Assembly (NCBI GenBank): GCA_024346935.1
Contig: AP024879.1
Coordinates: 1,426,001-1,490,000 of the forward strand
Direction: 5' to 3'
Length of the DNA stretch: 64,000 nt
From: Vibrio inusitatus
GTDB lineage: Bacteria > Pseudomonadota > Gammaproteobacteria > Enterobacterales > Vibrionaceae
Position 1 is the first letter of the stretch. The number at the start of each line of letters is the position of its first letter. The position numbers were made by a program, and so were the translations under genes. Under the pieces are notes generated by a model. That model was given only the letters and a program-made list of their open reading frames with translations, had not been told where the DNA came from and searched no databases. Of this stretch, positions 1 through 8,187 are shown piece by piece.

Positions 1-1319
1 TCTATGCCACATGGATTGATGAGAAGCCTCCCGAGCTAAGGCTAAACAGTACCTCATCGAATGAAGATATTGACTATCAAAGATTGTCTGAGGAGTTGTA
101 TCAAGTCGCGGGCTATAAAACTCATGCCATTAGCACTCAGGAGGGCGGGGTAACTATTTCTGCTGAACAAGAGCGATATCGAGATAGAACTCATGCTCAA
201 GAGCGAGCGGCGACGGTTGCTATCAGTCACACCCCTTCTTCAATAGAAACTATTTCTATTATTGAAACTCAATACTCGATGCCTCTTTTAGAAACACACA
301 TCGATCGTGAGACATTTGTTTCCGCTCATGAACAAGAATACTTAGATCTAGATATTGAAGACTCAATTGTGGTTGAGAATGCCGAATCTGTGCAGAGTAA
401 GGCACAATACGATGAATTTGAGCGCTTTGATTATGCGTTCTCTCCTCAGCTAATACAGTCTTTCGGCTCGGCTGAAAGCTTTTATCTGTATAGCATCGGT
501 GTCAATGCTGATGCAGGGTATTGGCTGACATCAAACCTACAGTTGAGTGGGGCTTTGTACCTTAACTTGATTGATAACTACGATAAATTTAATTACGTAG
601 CGCCACCGGATGGTACTGATGTTCCTCGAGTGCGTACTTTGTTTCGAGCTTATGTGGATGAAAGTGCCCTCTTAGTAAAGAATCTGCAATTTACTTGGTT
701 TGAAGACCTTGGCTCTAATTGGTATACGCAAATCTATGGGGGTTACTTAGAAACCATGTTTGCTGGAGTCGGGGGGGAAGTGCTGTATCGCCCTTTAAAT
801 AGTAGTTGGGCTTTCGGTGTGGATTTAAATCTTATTTATCAACGTGACCCCGAAACTTGGCTTGGTTTGTTTGATAGCTCTAGCCAGTACAGTGAAGCTG
901 ATCAACGCTATTACAACGTCATTGACCAAGGGACTACAGGGTTTGTTAGTGCTTACTATATGCCCCGATGGTCTTGGCTGGATGATACTTTGTTTAAAGT
1001 GGGCGTTGGGGAATTTCTAGCGGGGGATATAGGCGCTCGAGTGGATTTTTCCAAACAATTTGACTCAGGGGTTATTGCAGGAGTATTTGCCAGCTTTTCA
1101 GACTTAACCCCTGAGGAGTATGGTGAAGGAAGCTTTACTAAAGGTTTTTATATATCGATACCGTTTGATGTGATGACAGTGAGACCAAGTCAGAATCGAG
1201 CTAACTTCACTTGGCTTCCAATCACTCGAGATGGGGGGCAGATGCTACAGAGGAAATATGAGCTATTTGAAGTGACGGATGCAAGAAGTCCTTGGTACCA
1301 AAGAGCACCTAGACAATAG
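1..1319 (+). CDS. yjbH: YjbH-family exopolysaccharide/envelope protein, 5' end cut by window edge
   Basis: The reading frame is open from base 3 with no stop before 1319, so the N-terminus and signal peptide lie outside the window; about 438 residues are visible and the family is usually around 700. The C-terminal half is rich in alternating aromatic/polar strands, as in outer-membrane beta-barrels, and carries the family ending (EEYGEGSFTKGFY, then TRDGGQMLQRK). YjbH proteins accompany exopolysaccharide or capsule operons and are thought to act at the outer membrane. An in-frame TTG at 84 is internal, not the true start. A hairpin terminator follows the stop. Family assignment is firm; the polysaccharide it serves is unknown. 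Confidence 0.85.
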   Translation, partial: YATWIDEKPPELRLNSTSSNEDIDYQRLSEELYQVAGYKTHAISTQEGGVTISAEQERYRDRTHAQERAATVAISHTPSSIETISIIETQYSMPLLETHIDRETFVSAHEQEYLDLDIEDSIVVENAESVQSKAQYDEFERFDYAFSPQLIQSFGSAESFYLYSIGVNADAGYWLTSNLQLSGALYLNLIDNYDKFNYVAPPDGTDVPRVRTLFRAYVDESALLVKNLQFTWFEDLGSNWYTQIYGGYLETMFAGVGGEVLYRPLNSSWAFGVDLNLIYQRDPETWLGLFDSSSQYSEADQRYYNVIDQGTTGFVSAYYMPRWSWLDDTLFKVGVGEFLAGDIGARVDFSKQFDSGVIAGVFASFSDLTPEEYGEGSFTKGFYISIPFDVMTVRPSQNRANFTWLPITRDGGQMLQRKYELFEVTDARSPWYQRAPRQ

Positions 1320-1339
1320 AAAATTAGTCGAGACTAAAA

Positions 1340-1366
1340 AAACGCCTCTTATTTAAGAGGCGTTTA
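1340..1366. terminator. Bidirectional Rho-independent terminator
   Basis: Perfect 11-base arms AAACGCCTCTT and AAGAGGCGTTT with a 4-base loop, preceded by an A-run and followed by T-rich sequence. It lies between two convergent genes (stops at 1319 and 1378) and can serve both. Confidence 0.85.
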
Positions 1367-1377
1367 TGGGTTGTTAC

Positions 1378-2292
1378 TTATCCTGTGGTGCCGCCAGTAC
1401 CACCTGTTGGTGGTGGACCTTCCTCTCCCGGAGGAGGAATTACCGCTGGTGGTTCCTCTGGAAGCTCTTCACCATCTTGTAGAGTATCATCCGGTAAAGG
1501 CTCTTCTGGATCTGGTTCTTGTGCCACTACATCATTAAATGCAGTTTCATCTTTCAGGTCTTCTGACACATCAATATAGGTAGGCTTACCTGTTGTTTGA
1601 TTGACTGGAAAATCAGGATCTGCAGCCAAAGAGGTCGATATAGTTTGGGTTACATTAGTGAGATCTTCTGAAGATCTATTAGGCTGAGCAACTAAAGCAT
1701 CAGACAGCGCAATGGTGGCAGCTTGCACGTTTGTTGATTGTTCAGTACTCATTGAAGCTAACGCAGCATCAGGATCGCTAAGCAACTGACGCTTTTGTGC
1801 ATCAGAAAGATCAGTGCCCTCAGGTAATGAGTCTTCAAAGACATCATCAATGATGTCATCAATAATTACGTCTTCTCCCGCTGCTTCAAGCTCCTCTATT
1901 CGCTTATTAATTAGTGTTGTATAAGGTGTAGCCGCGATAACTGTATTAGGCTCATACAACTCTAGAGGAACAATGTATTGTACCTCGCTCATGTCCTTGC
2001 TGTTGACTTCATCTACGGCACCTTGAGTAGGACCGAAGCTCACTACACACTGATCTGGGTTTTCAGTGAATTCAGGGAAATTTCCTAGCCCAATCTCAAG
2101 AAAACCACCACCACCGGTAGTCCCCATTAACATGTCACCATCACCACAGTTATAGAATGCTTCAATGTTCCGTACACCGCCATCATAGGCTTGCACGGTA
2201 ACGTTTTCTGGGGTTACATAATTATCATTGTCGCTGCCACATGCCGCAAGAAGGGCACCACTCACAGCTAATGCGATTAGTTTATATTTCAC
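1378..2292 (-). CDS. Hypothetical lipoprotein with acidic, proline-rich tail
   Basis: A 304-residue lipoprotein: a short signal peptide ends in a lipobox (LLAAC), followed by a GSDNDN linker. The start is GTG at 2292, chosen because AGGAGG sits 8 bases upstream. The middle contains acidic stretches (EEAAGEDVIIDDIIDDVFED type) and an NKRIEELEAA helix. The last 60 residues are a Pro/Glu/Gly-rich low-complexity tail ending in Gly/Thr repeats. I recognise no catalytic domain. It is convergent with the YjbH gene and upstream of an outer-membrane barrel gene on the same strand. Likely anchored to a membrane facing the periplasm; function unknown. Confidence 0.75.
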   Translation of the reverse strand: MKYKLIALAVSGALLAACGSDNDNYVTPENVTVQAYDGGVRNIEAFYNCGDGDMLMGTTGGGGFLEIGLGNFPEFTENPDQCVVSFGPTQGAVDEVNSKDMSEVQYIVPLELYEPNTVIAATPYTTLINKRIEELEAAGEDVIIDDIIDDVFEDSLPEGTDLSDAQKRQLLSDPDAALASMSTEQSTNVQAATIALSDALVAQPNRSSEDLTNVTQTISTSLAADPDFPVNQTTGKPTYIDVSEDLKDETAFNDVVAQEPDPEEPLPDDTLQDGEELPEEPPAVIPPPGEEGPPPTGGTGGTTG

Positions 2293-2363
2293 AATAATCC
2301 TCCTGAGTGAAATAAGCGCTTTCCACTTAGTGGTAAAGCAAATTAATATCCATTTAAAATGCG

Positions 2364-2921
2364 TTAGCGCCAGTGATAGGCCGCTGAGATTCCGAAGTAA
2401 TTAATGTCTGGGCCACCGATATCGTTATACCAAGTGTAGTCTAAAGCACCAGTCCAGTTCTTATCGAATTCATACTGAAGACCTAAGCCAAGGTGAGGTG
2501 TCCAGCCGGTGTCATCTTCAAAAACACCTGAGCCGTTCGCGTTCCAATCGTACCATTGCGTACCCACTTTGCCGTAAACAGCAAAGCGTTCAGCAAAGTC
2601 GTAAGAAAATTTAGCGGTTAAGTTGATGATTTGAGCATCATAGCTACCAGACACATCTTTTAGGTCTGCTTCACCAAGGTCTTGATAGCCCAGTTCGAAG
2701 GCAAGCCATGGCAGAGTTTGCATACCTACGAAGGCACCCCATGAGAAGTCTGAGTCGTCGACACCGGTGACGCTGGTTACGCCAGAACCGAGACTACCCC
2801 AGCTAGTTCCACCTAGATTGATACCACCATAATAGTGATGTTGATGGCTCTTGGCATCTTCAGCTACAGAAGCCGAGGACACCGCAAGTAAAAGTGAGAC
2901 AGCTAAGCTGATTTTTTTCAT
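2364..2921 (-). CDS. Small outer-membrane beta-barrel protein (OmpA-like transmembrane domain)
   Basis: A 185-residue protein with a cleavable signal peptide (MKKISLAVSLLLAVSSASVA), then eight or so amphipathic strands with Gly/aromatic alternation (YYGGINLGG, FELGYQDLG, YGKVGTQWY, HLGLGLQYEF). It ends in an aromatic strand (YFGISAAYHWR) expected of a barrel inserted by the BAM machinery. It lacks the OmpA peptidoglycan-binding domain. It probably forms an 8-stranded barrel of unknown function. A near-perfect palindrome (2953-2977) lies 32-56 bases upstream of the start, so transcription may be controlled by a dimeric repressor. Confidence 0.8.
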   Translation of the reverse strand: MKKISLAVSLLLAVSSASVAEDAKSHQHHYYGGINLGGTSWGSLGSGVTSVTGVDDSDFSWGAFVGMQTLPWLAFELGYQDLGEADLKDVSGSYDAQIINLTAKFSYDFAERFAVYGKVGTQWYDWNANGSGVFEDDTGWTPHLGLGLQYEFDKNWTGALDYTWYNDIGGPDINYFGISAAYHWR

Positions 2922-2952
2922 TGGCTGAAATCCCTATCAGTAAAAATCAATT

Positions 2953-2977
2953 CTTGAATACCAAGTGGGTATACAAG
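2953..2977. promoter_or_regulatory. Candidate operator palindrome upstream of the barrel gene
   Basis: Arms CTTGAATACC and GGTATACAAG, separated by five bases, are reverse complements except for one position. The site sits 32 bases ahead of the barrel gene start, within the 317-base gap 2922-3238 between divergent genes. The rest of that gap is A+T-rich with nothing else I can assign. The form suits a GntR- or TetR-type dimer; the regulator is unknown. Confidence 0.45.
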
Positions 2978-3238
2978 ACCACACTACAGATTTATCTTAA
3001 CTTATTGTTTAATGGTAAAGTTTCACAGAATTGAACTATTTGTGATACTTGTAAGTGATTTGTTTATATTTGAGGCTCTGTTCGCATTTTTGCTTCTTTT
3101 GTTATCATTTCGTTGCAGTAAGAGGTGCTATTTTTTAGAGGTATTTTAGTGAATTGCGCAAGAATCGGGTTGAGTATGGATACGTTAACTATCACACTGC
3201 TTTAATGCTATTGATTAATTGATACAAGGTTCTCTATT

Positions 3239-4132
3239 TTGACTATATCGAGCATGCTACGTCTGATCTGCTTGGCTGCGATTTGGGGAGGTTCATTTCT
3301 TTTCATGCGTATTTCCGCCAATGCACTAGGCCCAGCCTACCTTATTGAAGCAAGAGTGTTATTTGCTGCAATGAGCTTGCTGATTGTGGCTTGGTATATG
3401 AAAAAGACGTTAGATTTCTCCGCATATACTAAGCACTTCTTTATCATAGGTTTGTTCAATACAGCGTTACCTTTTTTATTGTTTGCTTATGCCGCGCAAA
3501 CTTTACCTGCCTCTATTTTATCTATATTAAATTCAACTGCGGCTATATGGGGCGCTGCAATTGCTATTGTTTGGTCGAGAAGTTTACCCACGTTAAGGGT
3601 TATTGTTGGGTTAATTTCTGGTGTTATTGGTGTGTATATATTAGTAGGTCTTGATAGTGCTCATTTACCTACGGATTCAGGTATCGCCATGATTGCAGGT
3701 GTTATGGCGGCTTGCTGTTATGGCATCGCCAGCAACTATGCTAAAAATGCACCAAAGATCTCGTCGTTTGATAATGCACATGGAAGTATGTGGGCGGCAT
3801 GTTTGATTGTACTGCCTTTGTTGCCCTTTATGCCGATTAGAGAAATGCCTGACGTACAGATTTCTATTTCAGTAATATTGTTAGGAGTTGTATGTACAGG
3901 GCTAGCCTATCTTCTCTATTTCAGGCTTATAGAAGATCTTGGACCACCATCAGCACTTTCGGTCACCTTCCTTATCCCTCTTTTTGGAATTCTATGGGGT
4001 TACCTGTTTCTTGATGAACAAGTAGGGTGGAACACCGCTTTAGGCGCTTTATTTGTCATCGGTGGAACCATGCTAGTCACTGGGTTTTCTATGAAAAAGA
4101 TGCTCGCATCAAATCGAAAGGTGAAAATATGA
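3239..4132 (+). CDS. EamA/DMT-superfamily membrane transporter
   Basis: A 297-residue integral membrane protein with about ten hydrophobic helices arranged as two EamA repeats. The first repeat opens with AAIWGGSFLFMRIS and the second with the GVMAACCYGIASNYAK region; it ends FVIGGTMLVTGF. Members export amino acids or other small metabolites across the inner membrane; the substrate cannot be read from sequence. The start is TTG at 3239 with AAGG about 9 bases upstream; an ATG at 3254 is possible but lacks a good ribosome site. Its stop overlaps the next start (ATGA), so the two are probably translationally coupled. Confidence 0.85.
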   Translation: MTISSMLRLICLAAIWGGSFLFMRISANALGPAYLIEARVLFAAMSLLIVAWYMKKTLDFSAYTKHFFIIGLFNTALPFLLFAYAAQTLPASILSILNSTAAIWGAAIAIVWSRSLPTLRVIVGLISGVIGVYILVGLDSAHLPTDSGIAMIAGVMAACCYGIASNYAKNAPKISSFDNAHGSMWAACLIVLPLLPFMPIREMPDVQISISVILLGVVCTGLAYLLYFRLIEDLGPPSALSVTFLIPLFGILWGYLFLDEQVGWNTALGALFVIGGTMLVTGFSMKKMLASNRKVKI

Positions 4133-4953
4133 ATGCTAGTCAGCAACGTCATTACGATACCGTCGAAAAAGCGATAGTGTTCATTCGGGAGCATCTAAAC
4201 TGTCAGCCGAACCTATCTGAAGTAGCAGAGCATGTTCATCTAAGCGAGTATCATTTGCAGCGACTTTTTACCGAGTGGGCAGGTATTTCTCCCAAGCGTT
4301 TTATGCAGTCGATGACTAAAGAGCGTGCACTGCAAGTGCTGAAAACCTCCTCTAATCTTATCGATGTAGCAGATAATGTGGGTTTATCCGGTACTGGGCG
4401 ACTGCATGATCTCATTGTGTCTTGCGAAGCGATGACACCTGGTGATGTAAAAAGTATGGGTGCAGAGTTAATTATCTCCTTTGGAGAGGCCCAAACCCCG
4501 TTTGGAATTGCAATAATTGGTTGGACTGAAAGAGGCATATGTTTTCTACAATTTGTAGATGTCTCTGCCACTGGGACGGTGGCGATATTGAAAGAGCAAT
4601 GGCCATTAGCAACGTACAAACAAGCAGATGCACAAGGTATCTCGGACAGCATCTTTGCTGGTTCTGGTGATAAGGTGAGCCTCATTGTCAAAGGTACTAA
4701 TTTTCAAATCAAGGTGTGGGAGGCGTTGATGAAAAGTCACTCAGGAGAGCTTTTTTCCTATTCTCAGATAGCTGAGCGTATTGGGTCACCCAAGGCTTCT
4801 CGCGCAGTAGGTAGTGCTATCGCATCTAATACTATTGGCTTTCTGATACCTTGTCATCGCGTTATTCGCGGTGATGGTGATGTTGGTCAGTTCCGTTGGG
4901 GTAGTGATCGCAAGGTCGCTATCCAAGGGTGGGAAGCAGCTCAATTGGGTTAA
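4129..4953 (+). CDS. Ada-like protein: AraC-type HTH fused to O6-alkylguanine-DNA methyltransferase, no Zn/Cys N-domain
   Basis: A 274-residue protein. Residues 1-105 are an AraC-type helix-turn-helix pair (VAEHVHLSEYHLQRLF, then DVADNVGLSG). Residues about 110-274 are a methyltransferase domain with acceptor motif PCHRVIRGDG, the cysteine near residue 242. It would repair O6-alkylguanine by irreversible transfer to that cysteine. Unlike enterobacterial Ada it lacks the N-terminal zinc domain whose cysteine accepts methyl groups from phosphotriesters and switches on transcription. The start at 4129 overlaps the exporter stop by four bases, with AAGG just upstream; a longer in-frame ATG at 4027 would overlap the exporter and is rejected. 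Confidence 0.88.
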   Translation: MNASQQRHYDTVEKAIVFIREHLNCQPNLSEVAEHVHLSEYHLQRLFTEWAGISPKRFMQSMTKERALQVLKTSSNLIDVADNVGLSGTGRLHDLIVSCEAMTPGDVKSMGAELIISFGEAQTPFGIAIIGWTERGICFLQFVDVSATGTVAILKEQWPLATYKQADAQGISDSIFAGSGDKVSLIVKGTNFQIKVWEALMKSHSGELFSYSQIAERIGSPKASRAVGSAIASNTIGFLIPCHRVIRGDGDVGQFRWGSDRKVAIQGWEAAQLG

Positions 4954-4978
4954 TTTACGCCCTCTATCTTGATGAGAA

Positions 4979-5010
4979 AAAGCCCGAACATCTTGCGATG
5001 CTCGGGCTTT
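4979..5010. terminator. Bidirectional terminator
   Basis: Arms AAAGCCCGAACAT and ATGCTCGGGCTTT pair with one mismatch around a short loop, flanked by A-run and T-run. It lies between convergent stops at 4953 and 5040. Confidence 0.8.
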
Positions 5011-5039
5011 ATAACGTTTAGCGTTTAGTGCACTTTCTT

Positions 5040-6425
5040 TTAGAAAATCAGATGCGCCACACCGGCAATAACTGGCAGAGTAATCAAGGTTCTTAAAATG
5101 AAGATGATAAATAGTTCACCAATATTCACTGGAATCTTACTTCCTAGCAGTAAAGCACCTACTTCTGACATGTAGATAAGCTGTGTTACTGACATTGCTG
5201 CAATAACGAAGCGTGTCAATTCGCTATCAATAGAAGCCGCTAGGATAGATGGAATGAACATATCAGCAAAACCAACCACAATGGTTTGTGATGCTGCAAC
5301 TGCTTCAGGAATAGCGAGAAGCTCAAGATAAGGTACAAATGGTTTACCCATAATTGCGAATACAGAGGTGTATTCAGCAATGACCAATGCGATAGTACCT
5401 AACCCCATAACAACCGGTAGTACACCAAAAACCATATCTACTGCGTTTTTAACGCCTTCTTTAGCTACCGAACTAACCGAAGTCACCTGACCTGCTTTTC
5501 GCAGTGCTAAGTCCATTCCCCAAGAGAAGGTAGAGTGTCCTGCAGGAATAGCATTGGCATCATGGTGTGGCTTAGATCCATCGATGAACACATCTTTCTT
5601 ACGGCTCAATGGCGGTAGGCGAGGAATAATCACAGCGGCTACAAAGCCCGCTAAACAGATAGCGCCATAGAAAGGTAAGAATAGGTGCTCTAGTTCCACT
5701 TGAGCGATAACAACCAAGCTAAAAGTAATCGATACAGCAGAGAAAGTTGTACCAACAACAGCGGCTTCTCGCTGAGTGTAAAACTTGCTTTCGTATTGTT
5801 TGCTTGTCATCAAAATACCGACACTGCCATCACCTAACCAAGAAGCCATACAGTCGATAGCCGAACGCCCTGGGAGATTAAAAAGTGGACGCATGATCTT
5901 ACTCAATAATGTACCAAACAACTCTAGTAGGCCAAAATTAAGTAAGAAAGGAAGAAGCAAGCCTGCAAAAATGAATACAGAAAACAGAGTTGGCAATAAT
6001 CCGTCTAGCACTAGTCCGCCTGTATTCTCTTCCCAGATGGCTTCTGGGCCAACCTGGAAATAGGTGAGTGCAACAGCAAGACCACCGATAATACGCACAG
6101 TCAACCAAAGAGAAGATGGCTTGAACAGTCCGTTTAAAAAGTCATTTTCTTCGATAAAGCGCGGCGTTTTTATTGCACACAATAGTGATGCTAATGCCAT
6201 ACCCGAAATGATAAGTGTGATGATACCAATCAAGCTGCCCTCAAGTACTCCTTGAAGGGTTTTAGCTAATACAGCAACAGGAATCGTTAGGTTACCGTCA
6301 TAGCTAATCGGAGCCATGAACAAGAATAACCCTATGATAGAAGGGATAAAGAACTTCCAGAAATTGCCTTTTACAGGCGGCTCAGCATCATTCGGTGCTA
6401 GTTTGTTTGTTGTATTAGTTTGCAT
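5040..6425 (-). CDS. YjiH-family membrane protein with nucleoside-recognition (Gate) domains
   Basis: A 461-residue inner-membrane protein with 10-12 hydrophobic segments. The central stretch (SWLGDGSVGILMTSKQYE, TQREAAVVGTTFSAVSITF) and the C-terminal PFVPYLELLAIPEA are typical of the Gate/nucleoside-recognition fold found in YjiH, YjiG and spore-maturation proteins. The start is ATG at 6425. Members are assumed to be transporters, but no substrate is established. It stands alone, with a 218-base upstream gap to the next gene. Family membership is firm, role unknown. Confidence 0.8.
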   Translation of the reverse strand: MQTNTTNKLAPNDAEPPVKGNFWKFFIPSIIGLFLFMAPISYDGNLTIPVAVLAKTLQGVLEGSLIGIITLIISGMALASLLCAIKTPRFIEENDFLNGLFKPSSLWLTVRIIGGLAVALTYFQVGPEAIWEENTGGLVLDGLLPTLFSVFIFAGLLLPFLLNFGLLELFGTLLSKIMRPLFNLPGRSAIDCMASWLGDGSVGILMTSKQYESKFYTQREAAVVGTTFSAVSITFSLVVIAQVELEHLFLPFYGAICLAGFVAAVIIPRLPPLSRKKDVFIDGSKPHHDANAIPAGHSTFSWGMDLALRKAGQVTSVSSVAKEGVKNAVDMVFGVLPVVMGLGTIALVIAEYTSVFAIMGKPFVPYLELLAIPEAVAASQTIVVGFADMFIPSILAASIDSELTRFVIAAMSVTQLIYMSEVGALLLGSKIPVNIGELFIIFILRTLITLPVIAGVAHLIF

Positions 6426-6643
6426 TTTTAACTCGTGCTTAACGTCTAAATAAGGACACTAGATTGTCATGTTGGATAGTTCATTTGCGAATCTATCGAA
6501 TTGCGCGCAAGGATAAGCATCTTCGTGTTTGATAGCAATACTATTCATTAAAAATGTCTAATTATTCAGGTTGAGATTCTGATATTTATGATCTGTACCA
6601 TGTTTTGTAATGACAAAGTGTATTTTGTTGGGATTTTGTTGCG

Positions 6644-7042
6644 TTAAAGGTGGTACTCCATTTGTTCAGAAAATTGCACCCAATCATGTTTGCGTTCTTC
6701 ATAGATGGAGAAACTAGGTGGTGGGAAGTCTTGTACATCAAAGACGCCCATTGGGATTACGGCGAATTCTCTTGCGATCGATAAAGAAAGCAGCATGGTT
6801 GTGCCGCAACTAGGACAGAAACTGTGTTTAACTGAGTTATTGCTGTCGCTAACTCGCGTAAAATGATTAAGGTCTCCATTAACGGTAACGCGCTCTAATA
6901 AAAAGCGAACCTGCACGCCAAAAACACTCCCTGTGCGCTTTTGACAAGAGATACAGTGACATAAAGCTGAACGAATAGGATCGCCTCTAGCTATGATCTC
7001 AACTTGACCACAGCTGCACGATGCCGTGCGAACTTTCAGCAT
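6644..7042 (-). CDS. GFA (glutathione-dependent formaldehyde-activating/CENP-V) family protein
   Basis: A 132-residue protein with the zinc-binding cysteine pattern of the GFA fold: CSCGQ near residue 9, CHCISCQKRTGS near 28, and CPSCGTT near 79. The fold was named after a glutathione-dependent formaldehyde-activating enzyme, but most members have no proven reaction. The start is ATG at 7042 with AGGGT upstream. It is a monocistronic unit next to the gene-free stretch holding the csrB-like RNA. Confidence 0.82.
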   Translation of the reverse strand: MLKVRTASCSCGQVEIIARGDPIRSALCHCISCQKRTGSVFGVQVRFLLERVTVNGDLNHFTRVSDSNNSVKHSFCPSCGTTMLLSLSIAREFAVIPMGVFDVQDFPPPSFSIYEERKHDWVQFSEQMEYHL

Positions 7043-7175
7043 TTTATACCCTCCATAAGCCTGACAATACTAATCATAGCAATGAAATTTAGCTCAGCTA
7101 ACGCAACAGAGCTGAAAAATGTGATAAAAAACAGGTAGCTCACAAAGGTATAAAGGTAAGAATTTCTACTTTTCT

Positions 7176-7193
7176 TGTGCGAGATCTCTTACA
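7176..7193 (+). promoter_or_regulatory. UvrY/VarA (GacA-type) activator box
   Basis: TGTGCGAGATCTCTTACA fits the GacA-family consensus TGTAAG-N6-CTTACA (right half perfect, left half four of six). It ends about 160 bases before the inferred RNA start, the long distance typical of csrB/rsm promoters. The activator would be the two-component regulator VarA/UvrY, encoded outside the window. Confidence 0.65.
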
Positions 7194-7317
7194 AAGTCGT
7201 AGGAGAATTGGATTACCTCAATCAGAAAATAACGAGTTTCTGTAGTTAAGCTGTTGAATTTATTCTTATTGATGTATTTATCATTAGATTTTATGTTGAG
7301 TGAAAGTCTCACATCTA

Positions 7318-7346
7318 TTGTTAGTAGGACCAAAAACAACGAAACT
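7318..7346 (+). promoter_or_regulatory. Inferred sigma-70 promoter of the csrB-like RNA
   Basis: TTGTTA at 7318-7323 and GAAACT at 7341-7346 are separated by 17 bases and place a start at about 7353, where the csrB-like GTCAGCAGGAAG begins. The -10 match is weak, as expected for an activator-dependent promoter. Confidence 0.45.
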
Positions 7347-7352
7347 TAAGTT

Positions 7353-7735
7353 GTCAGCAGGAAGCAGACATTATGGATTCTTCAGGATGGAGAGCAACGA
7401 CTAGGATTGTCGTTGAAAAAGGATTTAGGACATTGTACGGATACAGAAGTTACTAGGATGGTAACTTGCAAAGGAAAGCAATGGACACCTCTAGGACAGA
7501 GGCAAGGAACAAGCATCAGGATGATGTAAAGGACACCGCTCAAGGAACAAGTGAGTGATACCAGTAAGGATATTGGTCAGCCAGGATAAGGCATTGGACA
7601 CCGCTAGGAAGGCGTGAAAGGATTAAGCTTAGGATAAGCACACTATCATGGATTAGATGCATGGAGCACTTTTAGTAGCCGGACTGCTGCGAGTAAGACT
7701 ATAACCCCGAAGGGCGCAAGCCCTCGGGGTTTTTC
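7353..7735 (+). ncRNA. csrB: CsrB-family regulatory RNA that sequesters CsrA
   Basis: A non-coding stretch of about 383 bases packed with GGA motifs: I count about 25 GGA, about 17 of them AGGA, many as CAGGAT, TAGGAT or AAGGAC. The 5' end (GTCAGCAGGAAGCAGACA) resembles the E. coli csrB start, and a strong terminator closes it. Such RNAs bind many CsrA dimers at GGA loops and so relieve CsrA repression of carbon storage, motility and virulence or quorum-sensing mRNAs. Vibrios carry several paralogues; which one this is cannot be told. Ends are inferred; no convincing reading frame overlaps it. Confidence 0.88.
7703..7735 (+). terminator. Terminator of the csrB-like RNA
   Basis: AACCCCGAAGGGC and GCCCTCGGGGTT pair with a single bulged A around loop GCAA, followed by TTTTTCTTT. 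Confidence 0.9.
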
Positions 7736-7811
7736 TTTGTCTGCAATTTGTTAAATTTCATCCAACCTACCTCAGACTTCCAATATGCAAAACGCGTTAC
7801 CTCAAAATAAT

Positions 7812-8160
7812 TCATCCCTGAGGTTTTTATCGGGGATCTAAGTTGTTCAGAAGTTGAAGAGGTCTCCGATAAAAGACTTCGGAGACGACGGTGAATTTGG
7901 CGTTGTAAGAGGCTAACTTTTACTTGTATTCATCCAATTCGAAAGGGTCATCCCCGAGGTTGTTATCGGGGATCTATGTTGTACAGAAGTTGAAGAGGTC
8001 TCCGATAAATGACTTCGGAGACGACGGTGAATTTGGAGTTGTGAGAGGCTAACTTTTACTTGTATTCACACTAAATCGAACAGGTCATCCTCGAGGTTTT
8101 TAACGGGGCTCTAGGTTGTTCAGAAGTTGAATAGGTCTCCGAAAAATCCTCCGGAGACAT
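7812..8160. repeat. Three-copy tandem array of paired inverted REP-like hairpins (BIME-like)
   Basis: A unit of 136-137 bases starts at about 7812, 7948 and 8085; the third copy is shorter and more diverged. Each unit holds two hairpins. The A hairpin (7815-7836, 7951-7972, 8088-8109) has arms TCCCCGA/TCGGGGA, perfect in copy 2. The B hairpin (7862-7886, 7998-8022, 8135-8158) has arms GTCTCCGA/TCGGAGAC, perfect in copies 1 and 2. The reverse complement of B closely resembles A, so each unit is an inverted pair like bacterial BIMEs. It lies between the csrB-like terminator and the 3' end of the mscS-type gene. Confidence 0.8.
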
Positions 8161-8187
8161 CGTTATATTGTTACTACGAGCTTTTTA

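Noticed and set aside
1385..1579. A 64-codon Gly/Ser/Pro-rich frame on the plus strand
   Set aside because: It is the complement of the Pro/Glu/Gly tail of the lipoprotein gene and only reflects that base bias.
4251..4691. A 146-codon minus-strand frame opposite the Ada-like gene
   Set aside because: The plus strand encodes clear HTH and methyltransferase motifs; the antisense product resembles nothing.
7353..8160. CRISPR array, because of many short repeats
   Set aside because: The GGA motifs are not regularly spaced repeats, and the 136-base units lack spacer variation; no cas genes are present.
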